Counted from the first letter of the stretch, positions 48,200-59,253 are shown. The stretch: DNA of 64,000 nucleotides from Rhabdophis nuchalis (GCA_039707465.1 CM077648.1:24304119-24368118), one strand, 5' to 3'. Numbers and translations are program-made. Notes: generated by a model not told the origin, from the sequence alone.

Positions 48200-48745
48200 A
48201 GATCATGTGAAGTGTTAATACCACTTTATACTGCCCTGGTAAGGCCACACTTGGACTACAGCATTAGGTTTGGTCGCCACTATGTAGAAAAGCTGTGGAG
48301 ACTCTGGAAAGAGTGCAGAGAAGAGCAACATATGCTAAAACATATGAAGAGCGGTTGCAGGAACTGGGTATGTCTAGTTTAATGAAAAGAAGGAATAGGG
48401 GAAACATGATAGCAGTCTTCAGATATCTCAGAGGCTGCCACAAAGAAGAGGGAGTCAAACTGTTCTCCAAGGCACCTGAGGGCAGGACAAGAAGCAATGG
48501 GTGGAAACTAATCAAGGAGAGAAGCAACTTAGAACTGAGGAGGGATTTCCTGACAGTTAGAACAATTAATCAGTGGAATAGAAGTTGCCTCCAGAAGTTG
48601 TGAATGCCCCAACACTGCAAATCTTTAAGAAGATGTCGGATAGCCATTTGTCTAAAATGGTATAGGACTTCCTGCCTAGGCAGGGGGTTGGACTAGAAGA
48701 CCTCCAAGGTCCCTTCCAACTCTGCTATTGCATTGTATTGTATTG
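48200..48745 (+). mobile_element. CR1 LINE 3' portion
   Basis: Frames read LYTALVRPHLDY, LERVQRRAT, YEERLQELGMSSLMKRRNRGN, FRYLRGCHKEEGVKLFSKAP and RTRSNGWKL, i.e. the CR1 reverse-transcriptase C-terminus, then the gggggttggactagaag tail and (TATTG)n. 5'-truncated and frameshifted. Confidence 0.92.
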
Positions 48746-48821
48746 CAAGTTTCACTGCCTTTTCTCTTTCCGGCTCCCCATGTCTCACAGCCAGCTTTCT
48801 TATTTAGGGAGCCACTGTAGT

Positions 48822-48947
<126 letters not shown>

Positions 48948-49317
48948 TATTTGTATCCCACGCCCATCTCCCACCAAGGGACTCGGGGCGGCGCACAGGA
49001 GATTTAAAAACATAGAAATACAAATATGCAAAATACAAAACCTATTAAAACTATATTAAACCCCATCCTGCGCTAAAACCTCATTAAAACCCCCAAAATT
49101 AAAACATTTATCACTAAAAGCCAGATCAGAGTCGGGTAGTTCATGCCAGGCCGCCTAGATGAAAAAAGTGCCTTTTTAGGCACTGGCGGAAAAGGCGGAG
49201 GTCAGAGATGACTCGGAGTTCGGGGGGTAGGTCGTTCCAGAGGGCTGGGCCCGCCACAGAGAAGGCCCTTCCCCTGGGGGTCGCCAACCGGCATTGCCCG
49301 GCCGACGGCACCGGTAG
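48948..49317 (-). mobile_element. L2-type LINE 3' end
   Basis: The minus strand reads VPSAGQCRLATPRGRAFSVAGPALWNDLPPELR, then the 3' UTR whose end (plus strand gactcggggcggcg) abuts the (TTTA)n tail. Confidence 0.85.
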
Positions 49318-49362
49318 TCTCAATCAGGCTGTGCAGGAAGAGTAAAGGCAGTGAAACTTGCA

Positions 49363-49447
49363 AGAGTGGAGGTAGGAGAGCAAAGCAAGCTATCCTTTCA
49401 GCTGGCAGGTGAAAGGATCGCTTGCTTTGCTCTCCTACCTCCACTCT
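49363..49447. repeat. 38-bp inverted repeat, 9-bp loop
   Basis: agagtggaggtaggagagc... (49363-49400) pairs with its complement at 49410-49447 with a single mismatch. Confidence 0.9.
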
Positions 49448-49595
49448 GCGGTGGCCTTCATAGTGCTTCTGGGATGAGGGGAGTGTGCCACTCAGTCATG
49501 GTTTTCTCTTACCTTTGCTATCGGTTTGGAATCAGGACCGTGTGTGTGTGTGCACACTTGCTTTGTTCACGTGCAGCGCTTTTGCGTGTGCGCAG

Positions 49596-49692
49596 AGCAT
49601 CCATGATGATGTATGGGCAGGTGGGCGGAGCCTCCGACAGCCACCGCTACAGGTTCGCCTGAACTGGGGCGAACCGGCAAAATACCACTTCT
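49596..49692. mobile_element. hAT MITE right-end fragment
   Basis: ggttcgcctgaactggggc and accggcaaaataccacttctg resemble the right end of the 'agtggtgggttt' family. No left end found. Confidence 0.4.
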
Positions 49693-49699
49693 GAAGCCA

Positions 49700-50050
49700 C
49701 CACAGCCAGAAATTGTACTCCAAGAGAGATTTAACAAATACATTGTCTTTGTTGATGATGCCCAGCATTTCATTGGCTGCCTTGGCAGCTGTAGTTCCCT
49801 ACCATTTCTCCTCTTTGAACAGCACTTTGTTGGAAAAGGTCCAAATCTATCCAGATCATTTTGAACCTTAAGCCTGTCTTTGGAGGTGATAGCAACCACT
49901 CCATCACTAGTGCAAACTTTGTGCCATTTGCAAAATTGATGAATATACTGCCTATCCTGCCACCTAAGTTAGTTATAATAATGTTGAAGACCATTGAGTT
50001 CTGGACAGAACTCTGTAGTATTTCCCTACCTGTGATATCATCATGACTTG
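49700..50050 (-). pseudogene. Decayed CR1 reverse-transcriptase fragment
   Basis: The minus strand reads FNIIITNLGGRIGSIFINFANGTKFAL, then a frame with LQNDLDRFGP. This follows the CR1 palm region 'FNIFINDL...KFADDTKLGG...NDLDRLE'. The catalytic FADD reads FANG, and frames are broken, so it is dead. Family assignment from motif order. Confidence 0.6.
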
Positions 50051-51125
50051 TTCAGTACATTTATGTTTATTGCTGTTGCTTTCTCAGTCAATGTAGATTT
50101 ACACAGCTTTTCAGATGTTCCTTGACCTTTGCTGTCTCAGGCCTGGACAACACGATGTCTCATTGTGGGTCATGGGTAGTAGAGCCCAACAACATCTGAA
50201 ATTCTTTCTCCCTACTTGTTTGGTTTCGCATCTTCAGCTTGGTGCTTTGTTAGCATTCTGCCATCAAAGACTAGGAAAGAGGGGGCATGGGGTGAACAAA
50301 TGGGCAATAAACATGTATGGGGATTTGGCTGAAGACAAACTGGTCATAGGAGGAGGGCTTGGATGAAGGCAACAATTTGTAACTTCTCCCCATGGGAAAA
50401 CCTAGTTCTACCCTGACTTTGCTGCAGCCAGTATCCTTTAGTAAAAGGATCACTTCAATCAAATGGAGTCAAGGGTCTTTCTTTCCTAAGGGACCTACCT
50501 GGGGTAGGTCTGACACTACTGATGTTTTTTAAAAGTAGGTTTCATGACTGTTCTGAAGATATTCTTTATTTTTCATGAATACAGTAGATCACAAATAGAA
50601 GGGAAAACATAAGCAAAATGGATGAACAGGCATAATGGCAGTTGCATCTTAGTAAAACTTTGCTTGAATTTGGGTTCAACCAAAGGCTTTATGTATAAGC
50701 AACAGGGGTTTGATGAACAACATTTCAGGTCAATAAGATCATTATTAACAAGCCATTTACACCTCAGAAAGTTGTGACAGATCCAGAAGATAGAATACCT
50801 GGGAGGTGTCAGTCTGCTGCAACAGCTCATGCCAGGCAGATCCATTTTTAAAACTCATCATAGCAGAAATCCAGCAGAGTTGAATCACTTGAGTTCCCAT
50901 ACTTTTCTTGGAAAAACGTATTAGCTAAATTCCCTGAATGGTTGGATATAGAATAGACCCCAGAGAGTGAGCTTATCCCTTGTCCATTTTCACTGTATTT
51001 ATGATCTTATTGTCTACTTTTTCTCCAAAGAATGTTGTCTCATTACTTCAGGGCAGTCGCATAGTAATTTTATATAAGCCATTGCAAACTGCCCCTATAC
51101 ATGATTCCTCTGTATATAGCTATTC
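50051..51125. other. Non-coding sequence, nothing recognised
   Basis: No gene or repeat family recognised by eye. Confidence 0.35.
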
Positions 51126-52110
51126 ATTAGGAAGGGATATAAAGAGAAATTATCTCGTACGGATCTGGATGGGTAGTAACAAACTCAAGCTCAACCCGTC
51201 CAAGACTGAATGGCTGTGGTTTCCGGCACCCCGGTTCAGCCAGATTACTCCAACTCTGGCCATTGGGGGCGAAACACCGGCCCCCGTGGAGAGGGCGCGC
51301 AATTTGGGTGTCCTCCTGGATTCCCGGCTGTCCATGGAAGACCATGTGGCGGCCGTGGCCAGGGGGGCGTTTCATCAGGTACGCCTGATGCGCCAATTGC
51401 GCCCCTTACTGGACCGGGCTGCCCTTCGCACAGTGACTCAGGCCCTCGTGACATCCCGACTTGACTACTGCAATGCTCTCTACATGGGGCTTCCGTTGAG
51501 GTGCACTCGAAAGCTACAGTTAGTGCAGAATGCAGCCGCACGGGTGATTACGGGAGCCTCTAGATGCTCCAATATAACACCGATCCTGCGTGAGCTGCAC
51601 TGGCTTCCTGTGGTCTTTTGGGTGCGCTTCAAGGTTTTGACGACCATCTTCAAAGCACTCCATGGCTCGGGACCTAGTTACATGCGAGACCGTCTCCTGC
51701 CCCATACATCCCTTAGACCGATCCGCTCCCACAGAGAGGGCCTTCTCAGGGTACCGTCGGCCGGACAATGCCGACTGGCGACACCCAGAGGAAGGGCCTT
51801 CTCTGTGGCGGGCCCTGCCCTGTGGAACGACCTACCCCCTGAACTCCGCACCATCACCGACCTCCGCCTCTTCCGCCAGTGTTTAAAAACACACTTGTTT
51901 CAAGCCGACCTAACATAGCCTCCGCTGTGACTAGAACTAGATAGTTTTAAAATGGGGATTTTAATTGGTTTTAGCGCAGGTCTGAAATATTTAATAGCTT
52001 TTTAAATTTTGTATTTTGTATATTTATATGTTATTTTAAATTCCTGTGCGCCGCCCTGGGTCCTTTTGGAGAAGGGCGGGATATAAATCAAATAAAACTC
52101 AAAAACTCAA
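51126..52110 (+). mobile_element. L2-type LINE 3' portion with RT C-terminus
   Basis: Plus-strand open frame to 51918 carries WMGSNKLKLNPSKTEWLWF, RNLGVLLDSRLSMEDHV, LRPLLDRAALRTV, SRLDYCNALYMGLPLRCT, LQLVQNAAARVI, LRELHWLPV and WNDLPPELR. That is the distal part of an L2-clade reverse transcriptase just after the FADD box, then a gccgccctgggtcc...gggcgggatataaat 3' UTR. The longest and most intact LINE frame here; 5'-truncated. Confidence 0.92.
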
Positions 52111-52324
52111 ACTCGATCTCTTTTCTAGACCCCTCAAAACACCTGTGAGAGATGGGTTAGTATAGAAACAGTCCAAAATGACTAGTCCAAAATCCTGTGC
52201 AAAAATACAAAACAATATTCCTATATGTTTTTTCTTCCAATTCCCACTCACCTCGATGAAAGAGAATTTGTTTGGAAGCTCTGGCAAAAAACAACACTAA
52301 GATAGCACTCTTGAACACTTCTAA

Positions 52325-52699
52325 CAGTGGTGGGATTCAAATAATTTAACAACCAGTTCTTTGTCCTAATGACCCACTGGGTAGGCGGGGCTTGGTGGTC
52401 ATGTGACTGGGTGGGCCTGGCCAACTCAACATTATTCACATTGATGGGCGCTTCGTCTTAGCTGTTACAATGTAATAAGAGTTAAGCTCTCGGAGAGGCA
52501 GTTTCTCTAAGCAAGGCAATCAAGATTAGGCTAGAAACAACACCAGAATGTTTCCTTCCTGCCTTCCTTACAGGATTAGCCTTGCAAAACGGGGGAAAAA
52601 CAAAATGAGATTTCTTCCAACAACCGGTTCTCTGAACTGCTTAGAAAGTTACCAACTGGTTCTCCTGAATAGGTGCAAACTGGCTGAATCCCACCACTG
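52325..52699. mobile_element. hAT MITE, 'agtggtgggattc' family
   Basis: Ends cagtggtgggattcaaa and ctgaatcccaccactg. A perfect duplication acttctaa lies at 52317-52324 and 52700-52707. Confidence 0.88.
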
Positions 52700-52707
52700 A
52701 CTTCTAA

Positions 52708-53499
52708 TGACTAAGTTCAGAAACACCACCAAGAAAAAATTGAAAGAAATTGTCCAGTGCCCAAAGAACAAAGTATGATAAAAAGAAGCTCTTTAACGGA
52801 GGAAGAAAAAGATTGAAAAATGGCTAGGCAGATTTTGCAGAGCATCAGATCCAAGGGCTTGCAAGCGAATTCATTTCTGCAGAGGGGTTTCATTATCTCT
52901 AACCCTAGTGCGATAGGGGCCACAACATTTTGCCTCTGTAGGTCGAAGTTGCCTTGTAATTCTTTTAAAGAACCAAAACCAGAATAATGGGCACCTTAAA
53001 TACATTTAATTCTTTAGTCAAGGTATTGGCATTGATTGCCCTAGAAAAGTTCTTGCATTTTCCACCCATCTAATATTCTCTCAGGGTCTTTTTGTTATTG
53101 ATTATAATATCACCTAGGAAACAAGAGTGACATATCAGACAATAATCATATTAAGAATTCTGTGGATCAGATTTTTTTCCCTTTCCATATTTTAGGAGTG
53201 ATCTCTATGCCAGAAAAATAGGCATCTCTGTCCTGATGCAGAGAACATTAAGCAATTGAATACATTAGCTTTCTCCCCTGGGCAGGGAGGGTGGCTACAA
53301 CCCCCAGCATTTCCAGCCATCTTGAAACTCAATCTTTTCCTCACTTGCAGCTTTATCAGCAACAGACTTCTTTTTGGTCTTGCCAAAACCACCGTTAAAT
53401 CAGGGCTAGGAAGCATTCCCAGGGATCACAACTCAGGATTCCATCCAGAAAAAGAAAAGAGTGGAAATATTTTTCAGGATGTTTCTGGAAGACACCTTA
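52708..53499. other. Non-coding sequence, nothing recognised
   Basis: No gene or repeat family recognised by eye. Confidence 0.35.
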
Positions 53500-53606
53500 A
53501 GTGCCGTAAAAAAATAGGGTGAAAATCTGGGTGTGGCTTATACACTGAATACAGCATTTTTGGCCTACCAAAACCCCGCCTCCTTTGCAAAAATGGCCAT
53601 GCAGAG

Positions 53607-54127
53607 CAATGGTTCTCAACCTGTGGGTCAGGACCCTTTTGGGGGTCGAACGACCCTTTCCCAGGGGTCACCTAAGACCATCAAAAAACACATATTTTTG
53701 ATTGTCTTAGGAACCTGAAACACCAATTTTATGGGGTCACCACAACATGAGGAACTGTATTTGTTGAGTCCTCGACCTGCGACCGGTCTCGACTTACGAC
53801 CGGCTGCGGGTCTTTTGACTCCCGCTCAAACTAGCCCGGCAACAGCCAGTCGCGTCTTAGCGATTGGCTAAGACGCGGCTGGCTGAGCCTGGGTTGCTGG
53901 GCGGTTTGGTTGGTTTCCCGCCTGACAGCTACAGTATAAATAGCTGTCAGGCGGGGGATCCCCTGTCTACTGCGCATTCCGGCTTGTGTTAGTTAACTTC
54001 TGCGTTTTTTGCTGTTCAGCCAATAAACGGCTATTTGTTGAATCCTACCAGTCTGGACTCCCTCTTTTCGAGCTTTAACACTGGCGACGAGGATGGGTTG
54101 TGACATTGGGAAGGTTGAGAACTACTG
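53607..54127. mobile_element. SPIN-like hAT element, split by an LTR
   Basis: Ends caatggttctcaacctgtgg and aaggttgagaactactg, with internal gggggtcgaacgaccctt, cctaagaccatc and accacaacatgaggaactgt, match SPIN (Space Invader) hAT elements. Flanks atgcagag/aagcaggg match at 6 of 8. The interior is interrupted by 53762-54097. Confidence 0.8.
53762..54097 (+). mobile_element. Gypsy-type LTR plus exact primer-binding site
   Basis: LTR 53762-54080 begins TGTTGAG and ends TTTAACA. It has TATA (tataaatag, 53935-53943) and AATAAA (54022-54027). It is followed by C, then tggcgacgaggatggg (54082-54097), complementary to the 3' end of serine tRNA with its CCA. SPIN sequence resumes at once. No coding region remains. 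Confidence 0.75.
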
Positions 54128-54535
54128 AAGCAGGGGATTTGGGAGGCTTGCAAAGTGCTCCTGGGGGCTGGGGAGGGCAAAAACGAGCAAAAATTGGACC
54201 ACTTTTGCTTGTTTTTGCCCCCCCCCCGCCCCCAGGAGCACTCTACAAGCCTCCCAAAGCCTCTGCATGTCCTTTTTTTTTTTTTTTGCAAAAAAATGCC
54301 CATTTGGGGGGAAAGCAGGCCATTTCTTGCTCATTTTTGCCTCCCCCCCTCAGTTCCCAGGAGCACTCTATAAGCCTCCCAAAGCTCTGCATGCCCATTT
54401 TTTAACCCCCCAAAATGAGGCGTGCAGAGGGTTTGGGAGGCCTGCAGAGTACAAAACGTGTTTTTTAAAAATTACCTCTTCAAAATCATGGTGTGTCTTA
54501 TACTCCGGTGCATCTTATAGTCCAAAAATACAGTA

Positions 54536-55242
54536 TATCTTCCAAATAGCCCCCAATTCTAGCACTAAAATTCAGTGCAAATTCAGACTGTTTTGGAGGG
54601 GGGGGGAACCAGAAATGGGAGAGTTTTGCCTCCTTGGAACCTCTTAATTCCATTTCCATATTTTTTTTAAATTTCAAAACAAAATAAAACAATCTACTGG
54701 AAACTGGCCATTTTGCCATCAAATTTGGATAGTATGATTTTGGGACGTTGCTAGTTTTCTTTAAAATAAACAACAATCCGTTGAAGCTGCATCTAATGTT
54801 GGTTGCAAATGAAGCAAGCTGTAGACCTTGCTGGGCCAACAGTGAGTAGGATTAATCCTTCTCCCCATTCCAGGTAGGGTTTGCTGCAATCCACCTTTGT
54901 CTTTTTTTTACTCTCCTTTCTCTTCCAAGCGAAACCTGCCAGAGGAGAAACAGCTATGTTTTACTGCAAGGTAAATACTGCATGGAATTAAGCTTCTCAT
55001 TTGTGCCTTGATGCTCCAGGCTGCCCATTTCTAAGTCACTTTGGCTGGCTGACCAATGGAAGGAAGTGCTTGGCTGGGAGACCAGTGATGGAGCATCTCT
55101 GTAGCTTTATAATCTTACACAGAGCAGTCCTTTGGTCAGCATTGATTGGTGTTGTTTTCATTTATTTGAAGTACTTCTTCAAGGTCCCTATTAGAGATCT
55201 TTCCCCATTTTCTTGCACTTTTTGTTCCTTTTTAATTGGTGA
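54536..55242. other. Non-coding sequence, nothing recognised
   Basis: No gene or repeat family recognised by eye. Confidence 0.35.
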
Positions 55243-55306
55243 ATCCAGGAACTGAATCTGGGACCTTCTGCACAAAAGCATAGCTTTATCATTGAGCTAT
55301 AGGAGC
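55243..55306 (-). mobile_element. tRNA-derived SINE head, decayed
   Basis: The minus strand reads TATAGCTCAATGATAAAGC, then TGCAGAAGGTCCCAGATTCAG, following an alanine-type tRNA with A box and B box (GATTCAGTTCC). Too mutated for a functional tRNA; a SINE remnant. Confidence 0.45.
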
Positions 55307-55524
55307 AAATTAGAAGAGACTAATGTGGTAGCTGCATTCATATTGATGATGGATGAGCTAGCAGTTCTCATAATTACTGAGGAAGCAGCAATGAGGTGCT
55401 TGGGGAAATTGCAGCAAAGGGGACTTTCAGAGTTATTATTCCTGAGAAACAGTTGTGGAATATTATACTTCAGTGTTAGTCTTGATAAACAAGAGGAAAT
55501 AAAAAAGTATTATAGGCTATTCCA

Positions 55525-55580
55525 ACCTTCGCCAATCTGGCCTTCTCCAGATGTTGTTGGGGCTACAGTCCCCAGATTCC
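55525..55580. mobile_element. Possible MITE remnant ('ctccagatgttgttgg')
   Basis: tggccttctccagatgttgt followed by ggggctacagtcccc resembles one arm of a common reptile palindromic hAT MITE. The other arm is not found. Confidence 0.3.
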
Positions 55581-55692
55581 TACTTGAGTGGCCAAGCCAA
55601 GAACTCTGGAAGTTGCCCTGCCTACAAATTTCATGCACAAGTTTCAAAAAGCACATTTGTTCATCTTGTTGTATCATTTTTACACATTTCGG

Positions 55693-55722
55693 GAGTGATG
55701 GCATTCCCAAATGCCATCACTC
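55693..55722. repeat. 12-bp perfect inverted repeat, 6-bp loop
   Basis: gagtgatggcat / atgccatcactc around tcccaa. Confidence 0.6.
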
Positions 55723-56169
55723 TGCTAAACAACTAATTACCCACAACACTGTCACATTACTTACTAAGACTGTTTTACTATTATTACTATTCTTCTTCTC
55801 TTCCTTCCTAGTGCCTATCTCTTCCCACTTATGACTATAACCTTGTTGTTTGTATCTTTAAAATTTATATTGTTTTATTTGTTTCCTAGTATAATTTGAT
55901 TGCTTATTAGTAACCTATGACTATCACTAAGAGTTGAATCTTATGATGAATGTACACTGAGAGCATATGCACCAAAGACAAATTCCTTGTGTGCCCAATC
56001 ACACTTGGTATTTGGAGGTTCTCAGAACCTGCCATAACATTAGCTACGGGTTCTGCTGACCACGGGCGAACCCGTAGCAGCCCACCCCTGGTGTCAACTC
56101 TGAAATTCTAAAAAAAACCCCAACAATTGAGTTGATGGGCTAATGTAATATATCTTTCACTTTTTTTTA
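55723..56169. other. AT-rich non-coding sequence, nothing recognised
   Basis: No gene or repeat family recognised by eye. Confidence 0.3.
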
Positions 56170-56177
56170 ACACACGC

Positions 56178-56466
56178 CAATGGTGGGTTGCAGGCGGTAC
56201 ACCCAGATATGGGCGTACCGGTGCCTGCCCGGAGCACCCACCCACCTGAGGTCTGTCCGCTCAAAGTCCTTACCTGTATTTGAGCTATTCGGCGCTTCCG
56301 CGCATGCACACAGAGCGCATGGCACTGAGCAGCTGGGGCGTCTCGGAGGCTTGCGGAGGTGTCGCAAGAGGCAATGATGCATGCACACGCTGCACATGTA
56401 CATGTAGTGGGCGCCGGGCCCCATTGTAAACGTACTGGTTGCAACGGGATCTGGAACCCACCACTG
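56178..56466. mobile_element. hAT MITE, 'aatggtgggttg' family
   Basis: Ends caatggtgggttgcagg and tctggaacccaccactg. Flanks acacacgc and acacatgc differ at one base. Related to 44106. Confidence 0.82.
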
Positions 56467-56833
56467 ACACATGCTCACATTCAAACTAATCTCTTGGTGC
56501 AAGAAGATAAAAGAGAATCAAAAACTCATAGTGATCTCTTAAACTAGTCAGAAATTGTATAGCAGATGGATATGATCCTTTGTATGGCCTGGATTATTCT
56601 GGAAAAGACACCTGAGGACCAAAGTACCATTTTCCCTGGTTTAAAAAAATTAAAATAAATGAAGACCAGTCACATTTGCAGAGAATGAAGTGCAGATGAG
56701 GAGAAGATATACCTGTATACCAGGGATGCCAAACCTTTTCGGCACCAAATGCCCAAACCAGAACGTATGTGCATGTGCATGCATGTGTGTGTGCCAGAGC
56801 ACAAAAAACCCAAAGACCAGCTGCCAGGGGTGT

Positions 56834-57064
56834 GCATGCCTGCTTTTTGGGCATTTGGGGGGCTGTTTTCAGACTGTTTTTGGGGCCATATTCCAGCTGT
56901 TTTTGGGACAAAAACAGCTTGAAAAACGGTCTGAAATTTCCCTGAAAAACAATCCAGAAAACAATCCAGAAAACAGCCAAAAATAGGCCATTTTCCATGT
57001 CTTTTTCAGGGAAATTTCAGATCGTTTTTCGAGCTGTTTTTGGCCCAGAAAATGGCTTGGAAAA
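56834..57064. repeat. Direct repeat, left copy (231 bp)
   Basis: Starts gcatgcctgctttttgggca and ends aaaatggcttgg + AAAA. Almost identical to 57747-57988, which has one extra 11-bp acaatccagaa unit. Confidence 0.85.
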
Positions 57065-57746
57065 ATGGCTTCAGAGTTGACAAAGACCTCCAAGGACCCT
57101 TACAGTTACAGACATATAGTTACATACAACTATATGTCTAAAGTTTCAAGTGGTATCCATTTGTATAATGTGTCTCAGTGACAGATATCTTTCTTCTCCA
57201 CTGAATCTCCTTCCTGGTATATAAAAGACAAACTTTGTTGTTAGTTGCAAAGTCATGTCCTACCCATTGCGACCCCATGGACAATGTTCCTCCAGGCCTT
57301 CCTGTTCTCTACCATCTTGTGGAGTCCATTTAAGATCACACTGACTGCTTTGGTGACTCCATCCAGCTACCTCATTCTTTGCCATCCCCTTCTTCTTTTG
57401 CCCTCCATCTTTCCCAGCATTTGGCTCTTCTCCAGTGAGTCCTTCCTTCTCATTAGGTGGACAAAGTATTTGAGTTTCATCTTCAGGATTTGGCCTTCAA
57501 AAGAGCAGTCAGGGTTGATCTCCTCTAGGACTGACCGGTTTGATCGTCTTGTAGTCCATGGGACCCGTAAGAGTCTTCTCCAGCACCATAGTTCAAAGGC
57601 CTCAATTCTTTGATGCTCAGCCTTTCTTATGGTCCAACCTACACAGCCATACATTGTAACTGGAAAAACCATAGCTTGAGACTATACACACTTTTGTTGG
57701 TAGGGTGATGTCTCTGCTTTTTAGTATGCTGTCTAGATTTGCCACA
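57065..57746 (-). mobile_element. BovB (RTE) LINE 3' end
   Basis: The minus-strand frame (57672-57367) reads TMYGCVGWTIRKAEHQRIEA, FELWCWRRLLRVPWTTRRSN, FVHLMRRKDSLEKSQMLGK and GKRRRGWQRMR, the BovB reverse-transcriptase C-terminus. The 3' UTR (plus strand gcgaccccatggacaatg) follows. 5'-truncated. Closely matches 61209-61852. Confidence 0.9.
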
Positions 57747-57988
57747 GCATGCCTGCTTTTTGGGCATTTTGGGGGCTGTTTTCAGGCTGTTTTTTGGGTC
57801 ATATTCCAGCTGTTTCTGGGCCAAAACAGCTTGAAAAACGGTCTGAAATTTCCCTGAAAAACAATCCAGAAAACAATCCAGAAAACAATCCAGAAAACAG
57901 CCAAAAATAGGCCATTTTCCATGTCTTTTTCAGGGAAATTTCAGATCGTTTTTCGAGCTGTTTTTGGCCCAGAAAATGGCTTGGAAAA
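57747..57988. repeat. Direct repeat, right copy (242 bp)
   Basis: Second copy of the sequence at 56834-57064, on the other side of the BovB fragment. It continues into the native right half of the hAT element. Confidence 0.85.
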
Positions 57989-58215
57989 CAGCCAAAACCA
58001 GGCCACTTTTCAGGGAGTTTCGAAGACTTTTTTCAAGCTGCTTTTGACCCTAAAAACAGCCAGAAAATGGCCTGGAAAAAAAGCCCAGAAAACAGCCTGA
58101 AATATGGCCACATGCACACCATAAACCAGAAGAACAGCTGGTAATAGTGCGTGTGCCCACAGAGAGGGCTCTGAGTGCCACCTCTGGCACCTGTGCCATA
58201 GGTTCGCCATCACGG

Positions 58216-59245
58216 CTATATACCTTTCCCTTGTTTCTCAAAATCCCCCTCTGCTACTATTTTGCTGTCTTGGTTTTTTTCTTTTTTTCCACTAGCTACA
58301 GAATTTCAACACAATTCCCTCTCTGAGTCTCATATCTGTTATACCATTGCATTGGAATCAAATAAATGCCCCCCTTCCTATTTTGTTTATCATCAACTAA
58401 TCCTACTGTGAAAAGGTTGGCCCGAATTGATTTTGGGAAATCCTTCTTGTTGCATATGTAAATCCACCAGCAAATTTTCCTAGCATTGAGAATGAGGTAT
58501 GTTTTAGGGAAAGGCTGTCACAAGTCTGTGAAGGTCCTATTGTTAGTGCTGTGTTGTTTTCTCAGTGTTTTGACCATTCCCCTTCAAAATGATGGAAAAG
58601 TAATTGCTTTCAAAAATATTTTCAAGGAAGAAAATCCCAATGACATTCTCTTAGGCATTATTTTATTACTTCAGATTATATCTTTCTATCTGTAGGGCAC
58701 TCTCATGGGGTTCTTGCACTTACTTTTGCTATGAGATATCTGAAGCATGTGTTCCTTCTTCTTTAATTGAACAATCACCTGTCAAGGAATATGCAGAATC
58801 CTCAGCTCAATCCTGGGGAAATCTCACGAGAGAATTTTTTCCATGGGGCTTTTTCAAATTTGGAAGCTAGGATAGACAGGGGTTATGAAGTGCTAGTGAG
58901 ATGTGCAATGGAGGGGAGGAAATCCACATTTCTCCTTCTTGTATCAATAAGCTCAAACGCCATTAAAGGAAATTGAAAAGCACCAGGAGAATGAAGCTGA
59001 AAAACAAAGGAGTCAGTCATTGGGAAGACACTATTGAGAAAACAAGAGGAGAGATTTTGACCCAATATTAATTAAGACCCAATTCTTAGCAGGAAAGAAA
59101 ATAAGCCCGTAAGACCTGCAAGGAATTCAGTTTTGTTTCCTGAGGAAATAGAGTTAATCTTCCAGACAATAAAAACACAAAACAAATTATATAGAAGCGT
59201 CTGAGTCAGTGAATTTATATTTTGTAAAAATTTCAAGAGATTTTC
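58216..59245. other. Non-coding sequence, nothing recognised
   Basis: No gene or repeat family recognised by eye. Confidence 0.35.
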
Positions 59246-59253
59246 AACTGCTT

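Larger units (their letters stand above)
53500..54533. mobile_element. TA-type DNA transposon hosting a SPIN-like element
   Basis: The right end tcttatagtccaaaaataca resembles the TIR at 46010 and abuts TA. The left part (gtgaaaatctgggtgtggct, atacagcatttttggcc) and the post-insert part (gggaggcttgcaaagtgctc) match the 34241 element as one continuous sequence once 53607-54127 is removed. Confidence 0.6.
56721..58215. mobile_element. hAT element carrying a BovB insertion and a 231-bp internal duplication
   Basis: The left end cagggatgccaaaccttttc and right end ggttcgccatcacgg belong to the 'gatggcgaacc' family. Flanks ctgtatac and ctatatac differ at one base. The interior holds CCAGAAAAC-type repeats and, at 57065-57746, a BovB fragment. 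Confidence 0.7.

Noticed and set aside
51126..51918. 312-codon frame as a host gene
   Set aside because: Motifs and 3' UTR are those of an L2-clade LINE; it lacks the N-terminal RT and endonuclease.
53931..54027. TATA box and AATAAA suggesting a host promoter or gene end
   Set aside because: They sit in proper order inside a TG...CA LTR followed by a primer-binding site.
55243..55306. tRNA gene (alanine-like)
   Set aside because: Arms are broken by many mismatches, and the sequence fits a decayed tRNA-derived SINE head.
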